A stretch of DNA of 64,000 nt from assembly GCF_013266735.1 (NCBI RefSeq), contig NZ_JABSNU010000003.1, positions 310,001 through 374,000 on the forward strand. The letters run 5' to 3'. The position numbers and the translations under genes are program-made. The stretch comes from Pedobacter foliorum (GTDB lineage Bacteria; Bacteroidota; Bacteroidia; Sphingobacteriales; Sphingobacteriaceae). Position 1 is the stretch's first letter. Each line of letters opens with the position of its first letter. Under the pieces are notes generated by a model that made no database searches, was not told where the DNA came from, and saw nothing but the letters and a program-made list of their open reading frames with translations. Below, piece after piece: positions 33,702 to 42,507 of this stretch.

Positions 33702-34733
33702 ATGAAAAGTAGAAACTCTGTTATTGTACATATTCTCTTCTGGCTTTTTATTCTTCTGTTTGTAACTGCGGTGGTTATTTATAGTAAAGAACCGGTGTCT
33801 TTGTATAGCCTTGCGGTAAACTTTGGTTATTCCGGATTAATCCACATTTCCATTTTTTATATTAATTATACCCTACTAATTCCTTTATTGATTAAAGAGA
33901 ATAAGCGGTATGGCCTTTATATCGTATCCATTATTCTGTTAATGGTGGTAATGAGTTTCTTAAAAACTGTAATTGCCGTATTACATCCCGAAACTATCTT
34001 ACAACACATGGATAGTAATGGGGTTGTTCAGGAAAGGTCTATTGCCAATTATGCAATTAGTGCATTGTTTATTTCGGGCTTTTTCATTGTGGTTAGTTCC
34101 TTGCTTAGACTGGCTATTGATTGGTTTGGAAACGAACGCACTCAAAGAAATCTGGAAAGTGAAAAGAAGGAAATGGAGCTTCAATTCTTAAAATCGCAAT
34201 TGAACCCTCACTTTCTTTTTAACTCCTTAAATAATATTTACTCACTGGCTTATCAGAAATCTGATAAAACTGCTGATGCGATATTAAAGCTTTCGGAAAT
34301 AATGCGGTACATGATCTACGAAAGTAACGACAGCTGGGTTTCCTTAAGTAAGGAAATTGAATACGTTCAAAGCTTTATAGAACTGCAGAAATTAAGGTTT
34401 AAGGATGGGGCTGCTGTAGAATTTACTATGAACGGCGAAATTGATAATCAACAGATTGTGCCTTTAATATTGATATCATTTGTAGAGAATGCATTTAAGC
34501 ATGGAGTAGCTAATGATCCTAAAAATCCAATTAAGATCAATATTATCGCCAATCAGAAGATATTGCATTTTAGTATAACCAATAAAAAGAATAAATATAA
34601 TAAGGATGAAGTGGGCGGCGTAGGTTTAAACAATGTTGAACGAAGATTGCAATTACTTTATCCCGATAGGTATAAATTAAATATTGTAAATTCGGCTACC
34701 CATTACACCAGTGAGTTAATGCTTGATATATGA
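33702..34733 (+). CDS. LytS/YehU-type sensor histidine kinase
   Basis: This 343-residue protein has four membrane helices (about 8-145) and then a His_kinase domain. The phosphoacceptor segment is QLNPHFLFNSLNNIYSLA near residue 170. LSEIMRYMIYES and the conserved VENAFKHG follow near 263, with GVGLNNVERRL near 307. There is no periplasmic sensor domain, so the signal is probably felt in the membrane. It overlaps the LytTR regulator by 4 bases (ATGA), a standard operon for this class. Confidence 0.93.
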   Translation: MKSRNSVIVHILFWLFILLFVTAVVIYSKEPVSLYSLAVNFGYSGLIHISIFYINYTLLIPLLIKENKRYGLYIVSIILLMVVMSFLKTVIAVLHPETILQHMDSNGVVQERSIANYAISALFISGFFIVVSSLLRLAIDWFGNERTQRNLESEKKEMELQFLKSQLNPHFLFNSLNNIYSLAYQKSDKTADAILKLSEIMRYMIYESNDSWVSLSKEIEYVQSFIELQKLRFKDGAAVEFTMNGEIDNQQIVPLILISFVENAFKHGVANDPKNPIKINIIANQKILHFSITNKKNKYNKDEVGGVGLNNVERRLQLLYPDRYKLNIVNSATHYTSELMLDI

Positions 34734-35479
34734 TAAAGTTAAAATGTATTGCGGTTGATGATGAACCGTTGGCACTTGATATTATAGAGGACTACGTTTC
34801 GAAGGTTCCGTTTCTAGAATTAGTGAAGCGCACTGAGAACGCTATTGAGGCTTTACAGCTTGTTCAGGCTGGAGGCATTGATTTGGTATTTCTAGACATT
34901 CAGATGCCTGAGCTTACAGGTATACAGTTTCTTAAGATAGCTAACGGGAAGGCTAATTACATATTAACTACCGCTTATTCGCAATATGCGCTTGAAAGCT
35001 ATGATTTAAATGTATCGGATTACCTGTTAAAACCGATTGCATTTGATCGTTTTTACAAGGCGGTAGAGAAGGTTCATAATCAAGTTAAAATTGCAGAACC
35101 GGTGGCTGCTCCGCAATCATTTGTAGCATCTGCTCCTTCTTCGACACCTGCAAATCCTATTCAGGACTTTATTTTCGTTAAAACAGAGCATAAAATTCAA
35201 AAGATTCAACTTGATGATATTCTCTATATAGAGGGATTAAAAGATTATATCTCTATTTATACTAAGGCAGAACGGGTTATTACTTTACAGAATATGAAAA
35301 AAATGGACGAGACTTTGCCAAAGGGTCAGTTTGTAAGGGTTCATAAATCTTATATCATTTCTCTTGATAAAATAGAGAGCATAGAACGGAGTCGTATTTC
35401 TATTTGTGGTAAGATTATCCCAATTGGCGATACTTATCGTGATGAGTTTTTTAAACACATTGATAATAAGAATATATAA
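34730..35479 (+). CDS. LytTR-family response regulator
   Basis: This 249-residue protein has a receiver domain (about 1-118) with VDDEP at 8-12 and phosphoacceptor Asp in DLVFLDIQMPELTG near 57; the conserved Lys lies in YLLKPIAFDRF. An Ala/Pro linker (about 120-142) leads to a LytTR DNA-binding domain (about 148-245), with DDILYIEGLKDYISIYT and FVRVHKSYIISLDKI. It is coupled to the kinase gene upstream. LytTR sites are usually short direct repeats; I could not identify one with confidence in this window. Confidence 0.94.
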   Translation: MIKLKCIAVDDEPLALDIIEDYVSKVPFLELVKRTENAIEALQLVQAGGIDLVFLDIQMPELTGIQFLKIANGKANYILTTAYSQYALESYDLNVSDYLLKPIAFDRFYKAVEKVHNQVKIAEPVAAPQSFVASAPSSTPANPIQDFIFVKTEHKIQKIQLDDILYIEGLKDYISIYTKAERVITLQNMKKMDETLPKGQFVRVHKSYIISLDKIESIERSRISICGKIIPIGDTYRDEFFKHIDNKNI

Positions 35480-35538
35480 TTAGAAGTACGGTTTTTATCA
35501 TCAAACCTTTGGTTTTTGTCATTAAAGCTCTGGGGTTT

Positions 35539-35623
35539 TCGTCATCCTGAATTTATTTCAGGACCTCTCAAGAGAAAGAAAGCCTTGCTAGTGTGAGGTC
35601 CTGAAATAAATTCAGGATGACGA
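35539..35623. repeat. Long perfect inverted repeat (29-bp arms), REP/MITE-like
   Basis: Arms at 35539-35567 and 35595-35623 are perfectly complementary and enclose a 27-base loop. The outer ends read TCGTCATCCTGAA and TTCAGGATGACGA. The arms also contain shorter sub-palindromes (TCCTGAATTTATTTCAGGA). There is no T tract, so it is not a simple terminator. GTCATCCTGA-type palindromes are common as dispersed intergenic repeats in bacteria. It fills the spacer between the LytTR and acyltransferase genes, which converge on it. Confidence 0.85.
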
Positions 35624-35651
35624 TAGTGCTTACTGTTACAGCCGTTTATCG

Positions 35652-36398
35652 TTACAGAGCAGCAGCTTGATTTAGCTTAGCTCTTATTGCATTTTCAGCT
35701 TCAAGAACGACAACCTCAGGATTTCTCCCCGCGGGTTCTATTGGATTTAAAACAGTCCATTTTAAGCGCTCTCCAAAGCTTAAAGGGTAAGCTCCATACT
35801 GAACCAGTTTCCAGGAGTTTTCTATTGCTACAGGAACTATCAGGGCGTTAGGTACAATCTTTAACAAGGTTGCAATACCACCAACCTGAAAGCTTTTCAT
35901 ATTACCGTCTTTTGCACGCGTGCCTTCAGGAAAGATCATGGTGGACCATGTGTTATCTTTCATTCTTCTGCCAAGTTTTATAATTTCAGAAATGGCTTGC
36001 TTGCTGTCCTTACGATCTATGTTTGCGCCACCACCATGTTTCAGGTTAAATGAAATTGACGGAATACCTTTTGTTAATTCAATTTTAGAAATGAATTTAA
36101 CATGGTGCTTTCTTAAAAAGAAAATTAAAGCTGGGATGTCGTACATACTTTGATGGTTGGCAACAAAGATGATAGGTCTGTCTAAAGGAAGGTCATGATC
36201 GTTTTTAAATGTTATCGATGAGCCTAAGAATATATCACAGTAGGTTAGGAAGAAATTCAGGATGTCAACCGAAGTTTTATGGGCTTTATATCCAAACAGG
36301 CGGTAACAAACCCACTGAATTGGCTGGAATATAACGAGCGATAAAAAGAAAAAAAGATAAAAGATGGGGCTAAAGATATAGCCTAAAAACTTATTCAT
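35652..36398 (-). CDS. 1-acyl-sn-glycerol-3-phosphate acyltransferase (PlsC-like)
   Basis: This 248-residue membrane enzyme transfers an acyl chain to lysophosphatidic acid in phospholipid synthesis. The N-terminus has one or two membrane helices. The catalytic HX4D motif is NHQSMYD near residue 83. The glycerol-phosphate-binding motif is FPEGTRAKDG near 158, and VPVAIENSW follows. The length is typical. The gene is separate from the Nudix gene by about 40 bases on the same strand. Confidence 0.92.
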   Translation of the reverse strand: MNKFLGYIFSPIFYLFFFLSLVIFQPIQWVCYRLFGYKAHKTSVDILNFFLTYCDIFLGSSITFKNDHDLPLDRPIIFVANHQSMYDIPALIFFLRKHHVKFISKIELTKGIPSISFNLKHGGGANIDRKDSKQAISEIIKLGRRMKDNTWSTMIFPEGTRAKDGNMKSFQVGGIATLLKIVPNALIVPVAIENSWKLVQYGAYPLSFGERLKWTVLNPIEPAGRNPEVVVLEAENAIRAKLNQAAAL

Positions 36399-36439
36399 AG
36401 TTTATTCGGTATAAGCTGAACAAAATTACTGTATTTTGA

Positions 36440-36994
36440 TTATAAATGACCTTCCTGTAGTAGAATTTTAGTTTTCAGAATGGCTGCAACACTCATGCTG
36501 TCGGTAATTTCTCCATTGATAACCATTTGATAGGCATCATTAAATGGCAGTTTTTTTATAACAAGCTGTTCGGTTTCTTCGGGTGATGACGCACCTTGGG
36601 TTAGTCCTTTAGCAACGTAAATAACGGCAAGCTCATCACTTACTGAATTTGACAGATGCATCCGTTGAATTTCAATCCAGTCGGTAGCTATAAGTCCGGT
36701 TTCTTCAATTAGTTCGCGCTTGGCGCCATCTAAAGGGTCTGCCGATAGCGCTCCGCCGCCTTCGGGGATTTCCCAACTATATGCTTTTATTGGGAATCTA
36801 TATTGCCCAACCAGCCATGTGTTGAGTTCATTATCAAGTGGCAAAATTCCTATGGCGATGTTTTTGAAATGCACTTCACCATAAATCCCTTTGCCACCTG
36901 ATGGATTGATAACCTGGTGTTCGGTTAAACCGATCCAGTTGTTCTCATATATCTTATTGCTTTCGATGGTTTTCCAGGGATTTGTATTTTCCAT
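36440..36994 (-). CDS. Nudix hydrolase, ADP-ribose pyrophosphatase-like
   Basis: I use ATG 36994 (184 residues, MENTNPWKTIESNKIYENNW); an in-frame ATG five codons earlier is also possible. The Nudix box is recognisable: GGGALSAD followed by AKRELIEETGL near residue 85, with RExxEE metal ligands intact. The first Glu of the canonical box is Ala here, which I believe is common in this Bacteroidota subgroup. IPEGGG ahead of the box fits ADP-sugar pyrophosphatases. The substrate is not fixed by sequence. It may be cotranscribed with the receptor gene upstream (20-base gap). Confidence 0.88.
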   Translation of the reverse strand: MENTNPWKTIESNKIYENNWIGLTEHQVINPSGGKGIYGEVHFKNIAIGILPLDNELNTWLVGQYRFPIKAYSWEIPEGGGALSADPLDGAKRELIEETGLIATDWIEIQRMHLSNSVSDELAVIYVAKGLTQGASSPEETEQLVIKKLPFNDAYQMVINGEITDSMSVAAILKTKILLQEGHL

Positions 36995-37014
36995 GTCCGC
37001 AATATACAAATTAA

Positions 37015-39507
37015 CTAAAATGATTCTTCGTCAGGTCTGGAGTCCTGTTGATCTTGTTTCTTAGTCTTTTTGAAGCTAAAATCATTTTTACCAAAGCGAT
37101 AGGAGTAAGTTAAATTGGCCATGGTTCCTTGCATGAATCTTCTGAAGTCGATTACAGAATTGGTTCCATTTGTAGTCATACTCCATCTTCTGGTGCTAAA
37201 TACGTCTCTAATGTTTAAACTTAATGATGATTTTTTGTTTTTGAAATCATACTTAGCGCCTGCATCTACACCGTACATTGCATTTCTTTTACCTTGCGCC
37301 ATTACTTCAGGTGCACGGTAGTCGCCTCTTATTTGAAGTGAAATATTATAAGGTAAAACGAAGTTATTGGTTAAGTTGGCATTCCAGCTAAAACCTGAGT
37401 TTTCTACAATTCCAAAAGCAGGAACTCCGTTAATTTTACTTTGATACAAGTTTACGTTGGTTGTAAAGTTCCAGGCCTTAGCTACGTCAACTCTACCTAT
37501 TAATTCAATTCCGCTAGCTAATTGTCTGGTTAAGTTTTGTGGGGTAACAATAGTAATCCCATTTTCATCTGGCTCTGTTCTTACTCTTTGGATTACGTCG
37601 TTAGTCTGACGCATATAAGCGCTGGAAGTGAATGTTACTTTAGGCCAAAATTTGCTATAGCTAAGCTCAAAAGCGTGTACATCCTCTGGTTTTAGATTAG
37701 GATTACCCTGACGGTAGTTAAGCGGATCGGATACATCAAGAAATGGGTTTGTATCCCATCCTCTTGGTCTGTTAACCCTTCTGCTATAGCTAAGTTGTAC
37801 TTGTTGTTCTCCTTTAAATTTTTGAGTTAGGTATACGCTTGGGTATAATCTTGTGTAAGCTACCTTTCCAGGGATATAATCTATCTGATTAAACTTGTTG
37901 TACATCCCTAAACGAGTATCTAGTGTTGCGTCTTCAGCTCTTACACCAACCTGATAGCCAAAGTTTTTAACCTGATTCTGGTAATTGAAATAAAGGGCAT
38001 GCACTTGATCTTTGCTATTAAATTCGTTGGTTAAGGCATAGTTTACCTCATATTCTCCGGTCAGGTTATTAAATTGGTCAGAGAATGCAGTATTTTCTGC
38101 TAAACGGATTTGACTTCTGTAACCCGCTTCGATTTTCCCGGCTTTGCCAATTGGCAAGGTATAATCGGTTTGGATGTTATAGTTTCTGTTGAAACCACTT
38201 CCATCATTTCGTAGGATAGCCGGCAATGAATTAACGGGGTCTCCATCAACATTGTAAATGTTTGTACTGTAAACCTGATCGTTGTCATTTGTGCCTTCAG
38301 AGAAGCCTAGATTAAAGGTTAGTTCTTCCCTTGGTTTTTTAAACTTCTGATTGAAGTCAAGATTAAGATCGTAACTGTTCCCGAAACCTTTATTGGAGTT
38401 GTTTCTGTTGCTTAATTCTAGCGGGTTTTTAAGACCGTCAAGCTTGTCTATGTTAAGAAACTCATTCCTGTCATTGTCTCTTGCATTAAAGCCCCCTGAG
38501 AAGCTAATTACGCTTTTCTCAGCAATACTGTAGTCTATGCCCGCTTTTAGGTTGTGGCCCTTGTCCAGTGATTTTGAATCTGTGTTTTGATTGGCAAAAA
38601 CAGTTGGGAAAGGGGTGTCTAAATAAGTGATATTGCTATATCCACCACCCAAACGATTGCCATAACGGTAACCATAATTACCATAAAGGTTTATCTTTTT
38701 GTTTTGAAAGCTCATGTTTGTGCTCGCATTATAGTTATCGCGATTACCCGCACTTAATGCTACAGATCCATTTAGGCCTAATTTTTTGTTCTTCTTTAAT
38801 ACGATATTGATAATTCCTGATTGCCCTTCTGCATCATACTTTGCTGATGGGTTAGTAATCAGTTCAACGCTTTCAATAGAGCTAGCTGGAATTGATTGCA
38901 GGATTTGCGCAACGTTTCCGCCTGCTATTAATGATGGTTTACCATCTATCAGTACCTTTACTCCGGTTGAACCTCTAAGGCTTACATTGCCATCAATATC
39001 TGTTTGGACTGAAGGTACGTTTTGAAGTAAATCCGAAGCAGATCCACCTTCGCTAACCAAACTTTGATCAACAGAGAAAACTTTTTTATCTATACCAAGT
39101 TGGATAGCACTTTTTTGAGCTGTTATGGCAACTTCATTTAATACCGTTCCTTTGGCCGGTTTCATTTTGATTGTTCCCAGATTGATTTGGTTTTGAGCAT
39201 CAGAAATAGAAACAGAGTCTCTAACCATTGTTTGGTAGCCAACATAGCTTATTTTGAAAGTAAAGACTCCTTTTGGTAGTCCCTTGATTAATAAATTGCC
39301 ATTAACATCAGTTTGGGCACCTTTAATAATTGCTTTTGTTTTTCTGTTAAGGATAGTAGCAGTAGCAAATGGTACTGTTTCATTACTTTGAGCATCTACA
39401 ACTTTAGCTGTAATTTGGCCCTCTGTATTAGTTTGGGCATTAAGTTTTACAGTTGTAATACAAAAGGCAATCGCTAAAAACAGTACTTTGCACGTAGAAT
39501 TCTTCAT
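37015..39507 (-). CDS. TonB-dependent receptor-like outer-membrane barrel protein
   Basis: This 830-residue protein has a signal peptide (MKNSTCKVLFLAIAFCITTVKLNAQ) and a CarboxypepD-like domain (about 30-115). Its plug domain (about 125-235) carries DLLQNVPSVQTDIDGNVSL and SIPASSIESVELITNPSAKYD. The Outer membrane beta-barrel family 3 domain continues to YSYRFGKNDFSFKK, and a short polar tail follows. It is a paralogue of the barrel protein at 18757-21558 but lacks a GLPGLI partner. The transported ligand cannot be inferred. No SusD-like gene is adjacent, arguing against a glycan uptake locus. Confidence 0.92.
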   Translation of the reverse strand: MKNSTCKVLFLAIAFCITTVKLNAQTNTEGQITAKVVDAQSNETVPFATATILNRKTKAIIKGAQTDVNGNLLIKGLPKGVFTFKISYVGYQTMVRDSVSISDAQNQINLGTIKMKPAKGTVLNEVAITAQKSAIQLGIDKKVFSVDQSLVSEGGSASDLLQNVPSVQTDIDGNVSLRGSTGVKVLIDGKPSLIAGGNVAQILQSIPASSIESVELITNPSAKYDAEGQSGIINIVLKKNKKLGLNGSVALSAGNRDNYNASTNMSFQNKKINLYGNYGYRYGNRLGGGYSNITYLDTPFPTVFANQNTDSKSLDKGHNLKAGIDYSIAEKSVISFSGGFNARDNDRNEFLNIDKLDGLKNPLELSNRNNSNKGFGNSYDLNLDFNQKFKKPREELTFNLGFSEGTNDNDQVYSTNIYNVDGDPVNSLPAILRNDGSGFNRNYNIQTDYTLPIGKAGKIEAGYRSQIRLAENTAFSDQFNNLTGEYEVNYALTNEFNSKDQVHALYFNYQNQVKNFGYQVGVRAEDATLDTRLGMYNKFNQIDYIPGKVAYTRLYPSVYLTQKFKGEQQVQLSYSRRVNRPRGWDTNPFLDVSDPLNYRQGNPNLKPEDVHAFELSYSKFWPKVTFTSSAYMRQTNDVIQRVRTEPDENGITIVTPQNLTRQLASGIELIGRVDVAKAWNFTTNVNLYQSKINGVPAFGIVENSGFSWNANLTNNFVLPYNISLQIRGDYRAPEVMAQGKRNAMYGVDAGAKYDFKNKKSSLSLNIRDVFSTRRWSMTTNGTNSVIDFRRFMQGTMANLTYSYRFGKNDFSFKKTKKQDQQDSRPDEESF

Positions 39508-39603
39508 TCGGATCTTTCTTTTTTTAGGTTTGTTTAAGGAGGGACAAAGAAACGGCGGGAAAGTTTAATTATAAAGGAGTAACTATTTTATTACAGCAAG
39601 GAT

Positions 39604-40203
39604 ATGATTGACTACAATAAATTTTTCCTTAACGAAGGAATGACTTATCAGGAGTACAGGAACCTGATTAATGAACTTTTGTTACAGCATAAAACAACTG
39701 GTCCAGATGATTCTGATGCAATGTTACATTATACTAAAATGAATGTGCAGCGGATGAACAGAGTTGATAAGACTGTTAAACTAAATGATGACTTTCTAAA
39801 TGTACTTAACGCTGTAAAAAACAAGTATCGTTTTTTAGTGATTTCTGAAGGATGGTGTGGAGATGCAGCTCAGATTGTGCCTGTGTTCGATAAAATTGCT
39901 ACTTCTTTTGGCGATAAATTTGAACTGAAATTTGTGTTGAGGGATAAAAATTTGCCGCTAATTGATGCGCATCTTACTAATGGTGGCAGAGCGATTCCAG
40001 TATTGCTGATATTGGATGAAAATGGAGATGTAGTGAAAAAATGGGGTCCAAGACCTGATGTCTTGCAGGAGTTATTAGCGAAATGGAAAAAGGAGACTAC
40101 CGATATGATGGAAATCGCCGAAAAACTCCACGGATGGTATGCTAAGGATAAAACCCAAAGTACGCAGCAGGAATTACTTGAAATATTTAAGAGTACAGTT
40201 TAA
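39604..40203 (+). CDS. Thioredoxin-family protein with a single active-site cysteine
   Basis: This 199-residue protein has a thioredoxin fold from about residue 55. The active-site segment is SEGWCGDAAQIVPVFDKIA, so only the first Cys of a CxxC pair is present (WCGD). The cis-Pro region is GGRAIPVLLILDENGD. The family (thioredoxin_9-like) is common in Bacteroidota with unknown substrate. One-Cys forms cannot do classic disulfide exchange alone and may act by a mixed disulfide or as a peroxidase-like enzyme. Its stop overlaps the stop of the convergent clpS gene by 4 bases (TTAA). Confidence 0.88.
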   Translation: MIDYNKFFLNEGMTYQEYRNLINELLLQHKTTGPDDSDAMLHYTKMNVQRMNRVDKTVKLNDDFLNVLNAVKNKYRFLVISEGWCGDAAQIVPVFDKIATSFGDKFELKFVLRDKNLPLIDAHLTNGGRAIPVLLILDENGDVVKKWGPRPDVLQELLAKWKKETTDMMEIAEKLHGWYAKDKTQSTQQELLEIFKSTV

Positions 40204-40481
40204 TCTACAGAAACTGTTAATCCTTCTTGCTGAAGAATTTTACGGTAAACTTCCATTTCAGTAAAGGAACCTTCTAAAACAGCGCATTTGCCTTTGTTGT
40301 GAACCTCCCATGCAATTTTTTCTGCCTGAGTTTCAGAATAATCCAAATATTTCATCATGCAATGAATTACATGGTCAAAAGTATTTACATCATCGTTCCA
40401 TAATATTAGGCGGTGAACTGTTTTTAATGAGGTAAGAATCTCTTCTAATGTAAATGTTTCCTCTTTGGTTTCTGTTGACAT
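40200..40481 (-). CDS. clpS: ATP-dependent Clp protease adaptor ClpS
   Basis: This 93-residue adaptor delivers N-degron substrates to ClpAP or ClpCP. The core reads RLILWNDDVNTFDHVIHCMMKY, with the conserved NDD in the substrate-pocket region, and MEVYRKILQQEGLTVSV at the C-terminus. No clp ATPase gene is adjacent. A TATTTTTG box ends only 4 bases upstream of the ATG, suggesting a leaderless transcript. Confidence 0.95.
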   Translation of the reverse strand: MSTETKEETFTLEEILTSLKTVHRLILWNDDVNTFDHVIHCMMKYLDYSETQAEKIAWEVHNKGKCAVLEGSFTEMEVYRKILQQEGLTVSVD

Positions 40482-40485
40482 ATTA

Positions 40486-40493
40486 CAAAAATA
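40486..40493 (-). promoter_or_regulatory. Candidate -7 box (TATTTTTG) abutting clpS
   Basis: This is an exact TAnnTTTG match on the minus strand, 4 bases from the ATG. A matching box for fabH (40526-40533) sits in the same 80-base divergent spacer. Confidence 0.45.
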
Positions 40494-40525
40494 AGCTTAT
40501 TTCAAAATAATGTTGCAGTTAAAGT

Positions 40526-40533
40526 TATTTTTG
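40526..40533 (+). promoter_or_regulatory. Candidate -7 box (TATTTTTG) for fabH
   Basis: This is an exact TAnnTTTG match 28 bases upstream of the fabH start. Confidence 0.4.
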
Positions 40534-40561
40534 CTTAAAATTTGTATTAAACTCAAATATA

Positions 40562-41608
40562 ATGCAGCGTTCAAAGATTGCCGGTATTGGCTATTATGTG
40601 CCCAAAAATGTTTATTCTAATAACGACTTATCTCGTTTTATGGATACAAACGATGAATGGATACAGGAGCGTACGGGAATCAAGGAGCGCCGTTTTGCCG
40701 ATAGGTTCGAAGAAACAACCACAACTATGGGTGTTGAGGCAGCTAAAATTGCCATAGAGCGAGCAGGCATTACTGCACAGGATGTCGACTTCATTATTTT
40801 TGCTACACTTAGTCCTGATTATTACTTCCCGGGTTGCGGGGTATTGCTGCAACGCGAAATGAAGATGAAGGAAATAGGTGCGTTGGATATCAGAAATCAA
40901 TGCTCAGGATTTGTTTATGCGCTATCGGTAGCAGATCAGTTTATCAAAACCGGGATGTATAAAAACATACTTGTGGTGGGTAGTGAAAAGCACTCCTTTG
41001 CTATGGATTTTGAAACACGAAGTAGAAATGTTTCTGTAATATTTGGCGATGGGGCAGGTGCAGTTGTTTTGCAACCAACACAAAAGGAAAATCAGGGGAT
41101 ATTAAGCACGCATTTACATAGTGATGGTGCTGATGCTGAGATTTTGGCTATGTATTATCCAGGTGCTTCGGCAAATAAATGGCTTAAAGATAAACCAAGC
41201 TATCCTGATAAGGAGCTAGGTGGACTGTTTATGACAACTGAGCAGTTAGAAAGCGGCGCAGCGCTACCATACATGGATGGGCCTGCGGTGTTTAAAAAAG
41301 CTGTAGTGAAATTTCCTGAGGTAATAAAAGAAGCGCTTAGTGCCAATAATCTTACGGAGAAGGATATTGATATGTTGGTGCCTCATCAGGCTAATCTTAG
41401 AATAAGTCAGTATGTACAGCACCTGTTAGGCCTAAGTGATGATAAGGTGTTTAATAATATTCAGAAATACGGAAATACCACAGCCGCCTCCGTCCCTATT
41501 GCGCTTTGCGAAGCTTGGGAAGAAGGCAAAATTAAAGATGGTGACCTTGTTTGTCTAGCAGCCTTTGGCTCTGGCTTTACATGGGCCAGTGCATTAATCA
41601 GATGGTAA
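40562..41608 (+). CDS. fabH: 3-oxoacyl-ACP synthase III (KAS III)
   Basis: This 348-residue thiolase-fold enzyme condenses a starter acyl-CoA with malonyl-ACP to begin fatty acid synthesis. The catalytic triad is intact: Cys114 (RNQCSGFVYA), His275 (VPHQANLRI) and Asn305 (YGNTTAAS). FGDGAGAVVLQ near 161 is the conserved core. The gene stands alone rather than in a plsX-fabH cluster, so this may be one of several KAS III paralogues, possibly with a specialised starter unit. Confidence 0.93.
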   Translation: MQRSKIAGIGYYVPKNVYSNNDLSRFMDTNDEWIQERTGIKERRFADRFEETTTTMGVEAAKIAIERAGITAQDVDFIIFATLSPDYYFPGCGVLLQREMKMKEIGALDIRNQCSGFVYALSVADQFIKTGMYKNILVVGSEKHSFAMDFETRSRNVSVIFGDGAGAVVLQPTQKENQGILSTHLHSDGADAEILAMYYPGASANKWLKDKPSYPDKELGGLFMTTEQLESGAALPYMDGPAVFKKAVVKFPEVIKEALSANNLTEKDIDMLVPHQANLRISQYVQHLLGLSDDKVFNNIQKYGNTTAASVPIALCEAWEEGKIKDGDLVCLAAFGSGFTWASALIRW

Positions 41609-41628
41609 GCTTACTTTGTGTTTAAGTG

Positions 41629-42504
41629 CTAGCTTCCCTTTGCTGATCTTGTCATTTGCTCAAAGGCATCCCACATTTCGTTTGGAATGGCTTCGAGACC
41701 ATTAAATTGACCAGCTCCTTGTAGCCATTCACCACCGTCGATGGTAATTACTTCTCCATTGATGTAACCTGCAAAATCACTGATTAGAAATGCTGCAAGA
41801 TTAGCCAGTTCCTGATGATCTCCAACACGTTTTAATGGAACTCTGTTTTTGAAATCGAATTTCTCTGCCAAATCTCCAGGTAACAAGCGTTCCCACGCGC
41901 CCTTAGTAGGAAAAGGACCCGGTGCAATGGCGTTTGTTCGGATACCATATTTACCCCATTCAACCGCTAAAGAACGAGTCATAGCTAGCACACCGCCTTT
42001 TGCACATGCCGATGGTACTACGTAAGCAGACCCTGTAAAAGCATAAGTAGTTACAATGTTTAAAACGCTGGCATGTTGTTTTTCCTTTATCCAGTGTTTA
42101 CCGAAAGCCAATGTACAGTTTACCGAGCCTTTTAAAACAATATCTATTATGGATGAGAATGCATTGGCTGATAGACGCTCGGTTGGTGAAATGAAATTTC
42201 CGGCAGCATTGTTAAGCAAGCTATCAACTTTTCCAAAGGTTTTTAAAGTCTCTGCCAATACATGTTCCACTTGTTCATATTCTCTTACATCGCAGGCAAG
42301 AGCGAGTACTTTGCCACCAGTTTCTTTTTCCATTTCCAATGCCGTTTTCTGAAGCACATCAAACTTGCGGCTGGTGATAACCAAATTAGCACCTAATTTA
42401 AGAAAGTAAGTACCCATAGCTTTACCTAAGCCGGTACCACCTCCGGTAATTACAATTGTTTTTCCTTTTAGAGCATCGTCTCTTAACATCGGCTGATTGA
42501 ACAT
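41629..42504 (-). CDS. SDR-family 2,4-dienoyl-CoA reductase (DECR-like)
   Basis: This 291-residue short-chain dehydrogenase has the NADP-binding motif GGGTGLGKAMG near residue 21 and LLNNAAGNF near 96. The usual YxxxK is replaced by SACAK within YVVPSACAKGGVLAMTRSLA. The neighbouring NAIAPGPFPTKGAWERL is also characteristic. This replacement and these strings match mitochondrial-type 2,4-dienoyl-CoA reductases (DECR1), not the flavin FadH of E. coli. It would reduce dienoyl-CoA intermediates during breakdown of polyunsaturated fatty acids. It follows the isomerase-like gene by 3 bases. Confidence 0.85.
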   Translation of the reverse strand: MFNQPMLRDDALKGKTIVITGGGTGLGKAMGTYFLKLGANLVITSRKFDVLQKTALEMEKETGGKVLALACDVREYEQVEHVLAETLKTFGKVDSLLNNAAGNFISPTERLSANAFSSIIDIVLKGSVNCTLAFGKHWIKEKQHASVLNIVTTYAFTGSAYVVPSACAKGGVLAMTRSLAVEWGKYGIRTNAIAPGPFPTKGAWERLLPGDLAEKFDFKNRVPLKRVGDHQELANLAAFLISDFAGYINGEVITIDGGEWLQGAGQFNGLEAIPNEMWDAFEQMTRSAKGS

Positions 42505-42507
42505 CGC

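Noticed and set aside
35539..35623. Long palindrome as an ordinary intrinsic terminator
   Set aside because: The 27-base loop, 29-bp perfect arms and absence of a T tract do not fit a factor-independent terminator.
37015..39507. Barrel receptor as part of a glycan utilisation locus
   Set aside because: No SusD-like gene, glycoside hydrolase or glycan-sensing regulator lies beside it.
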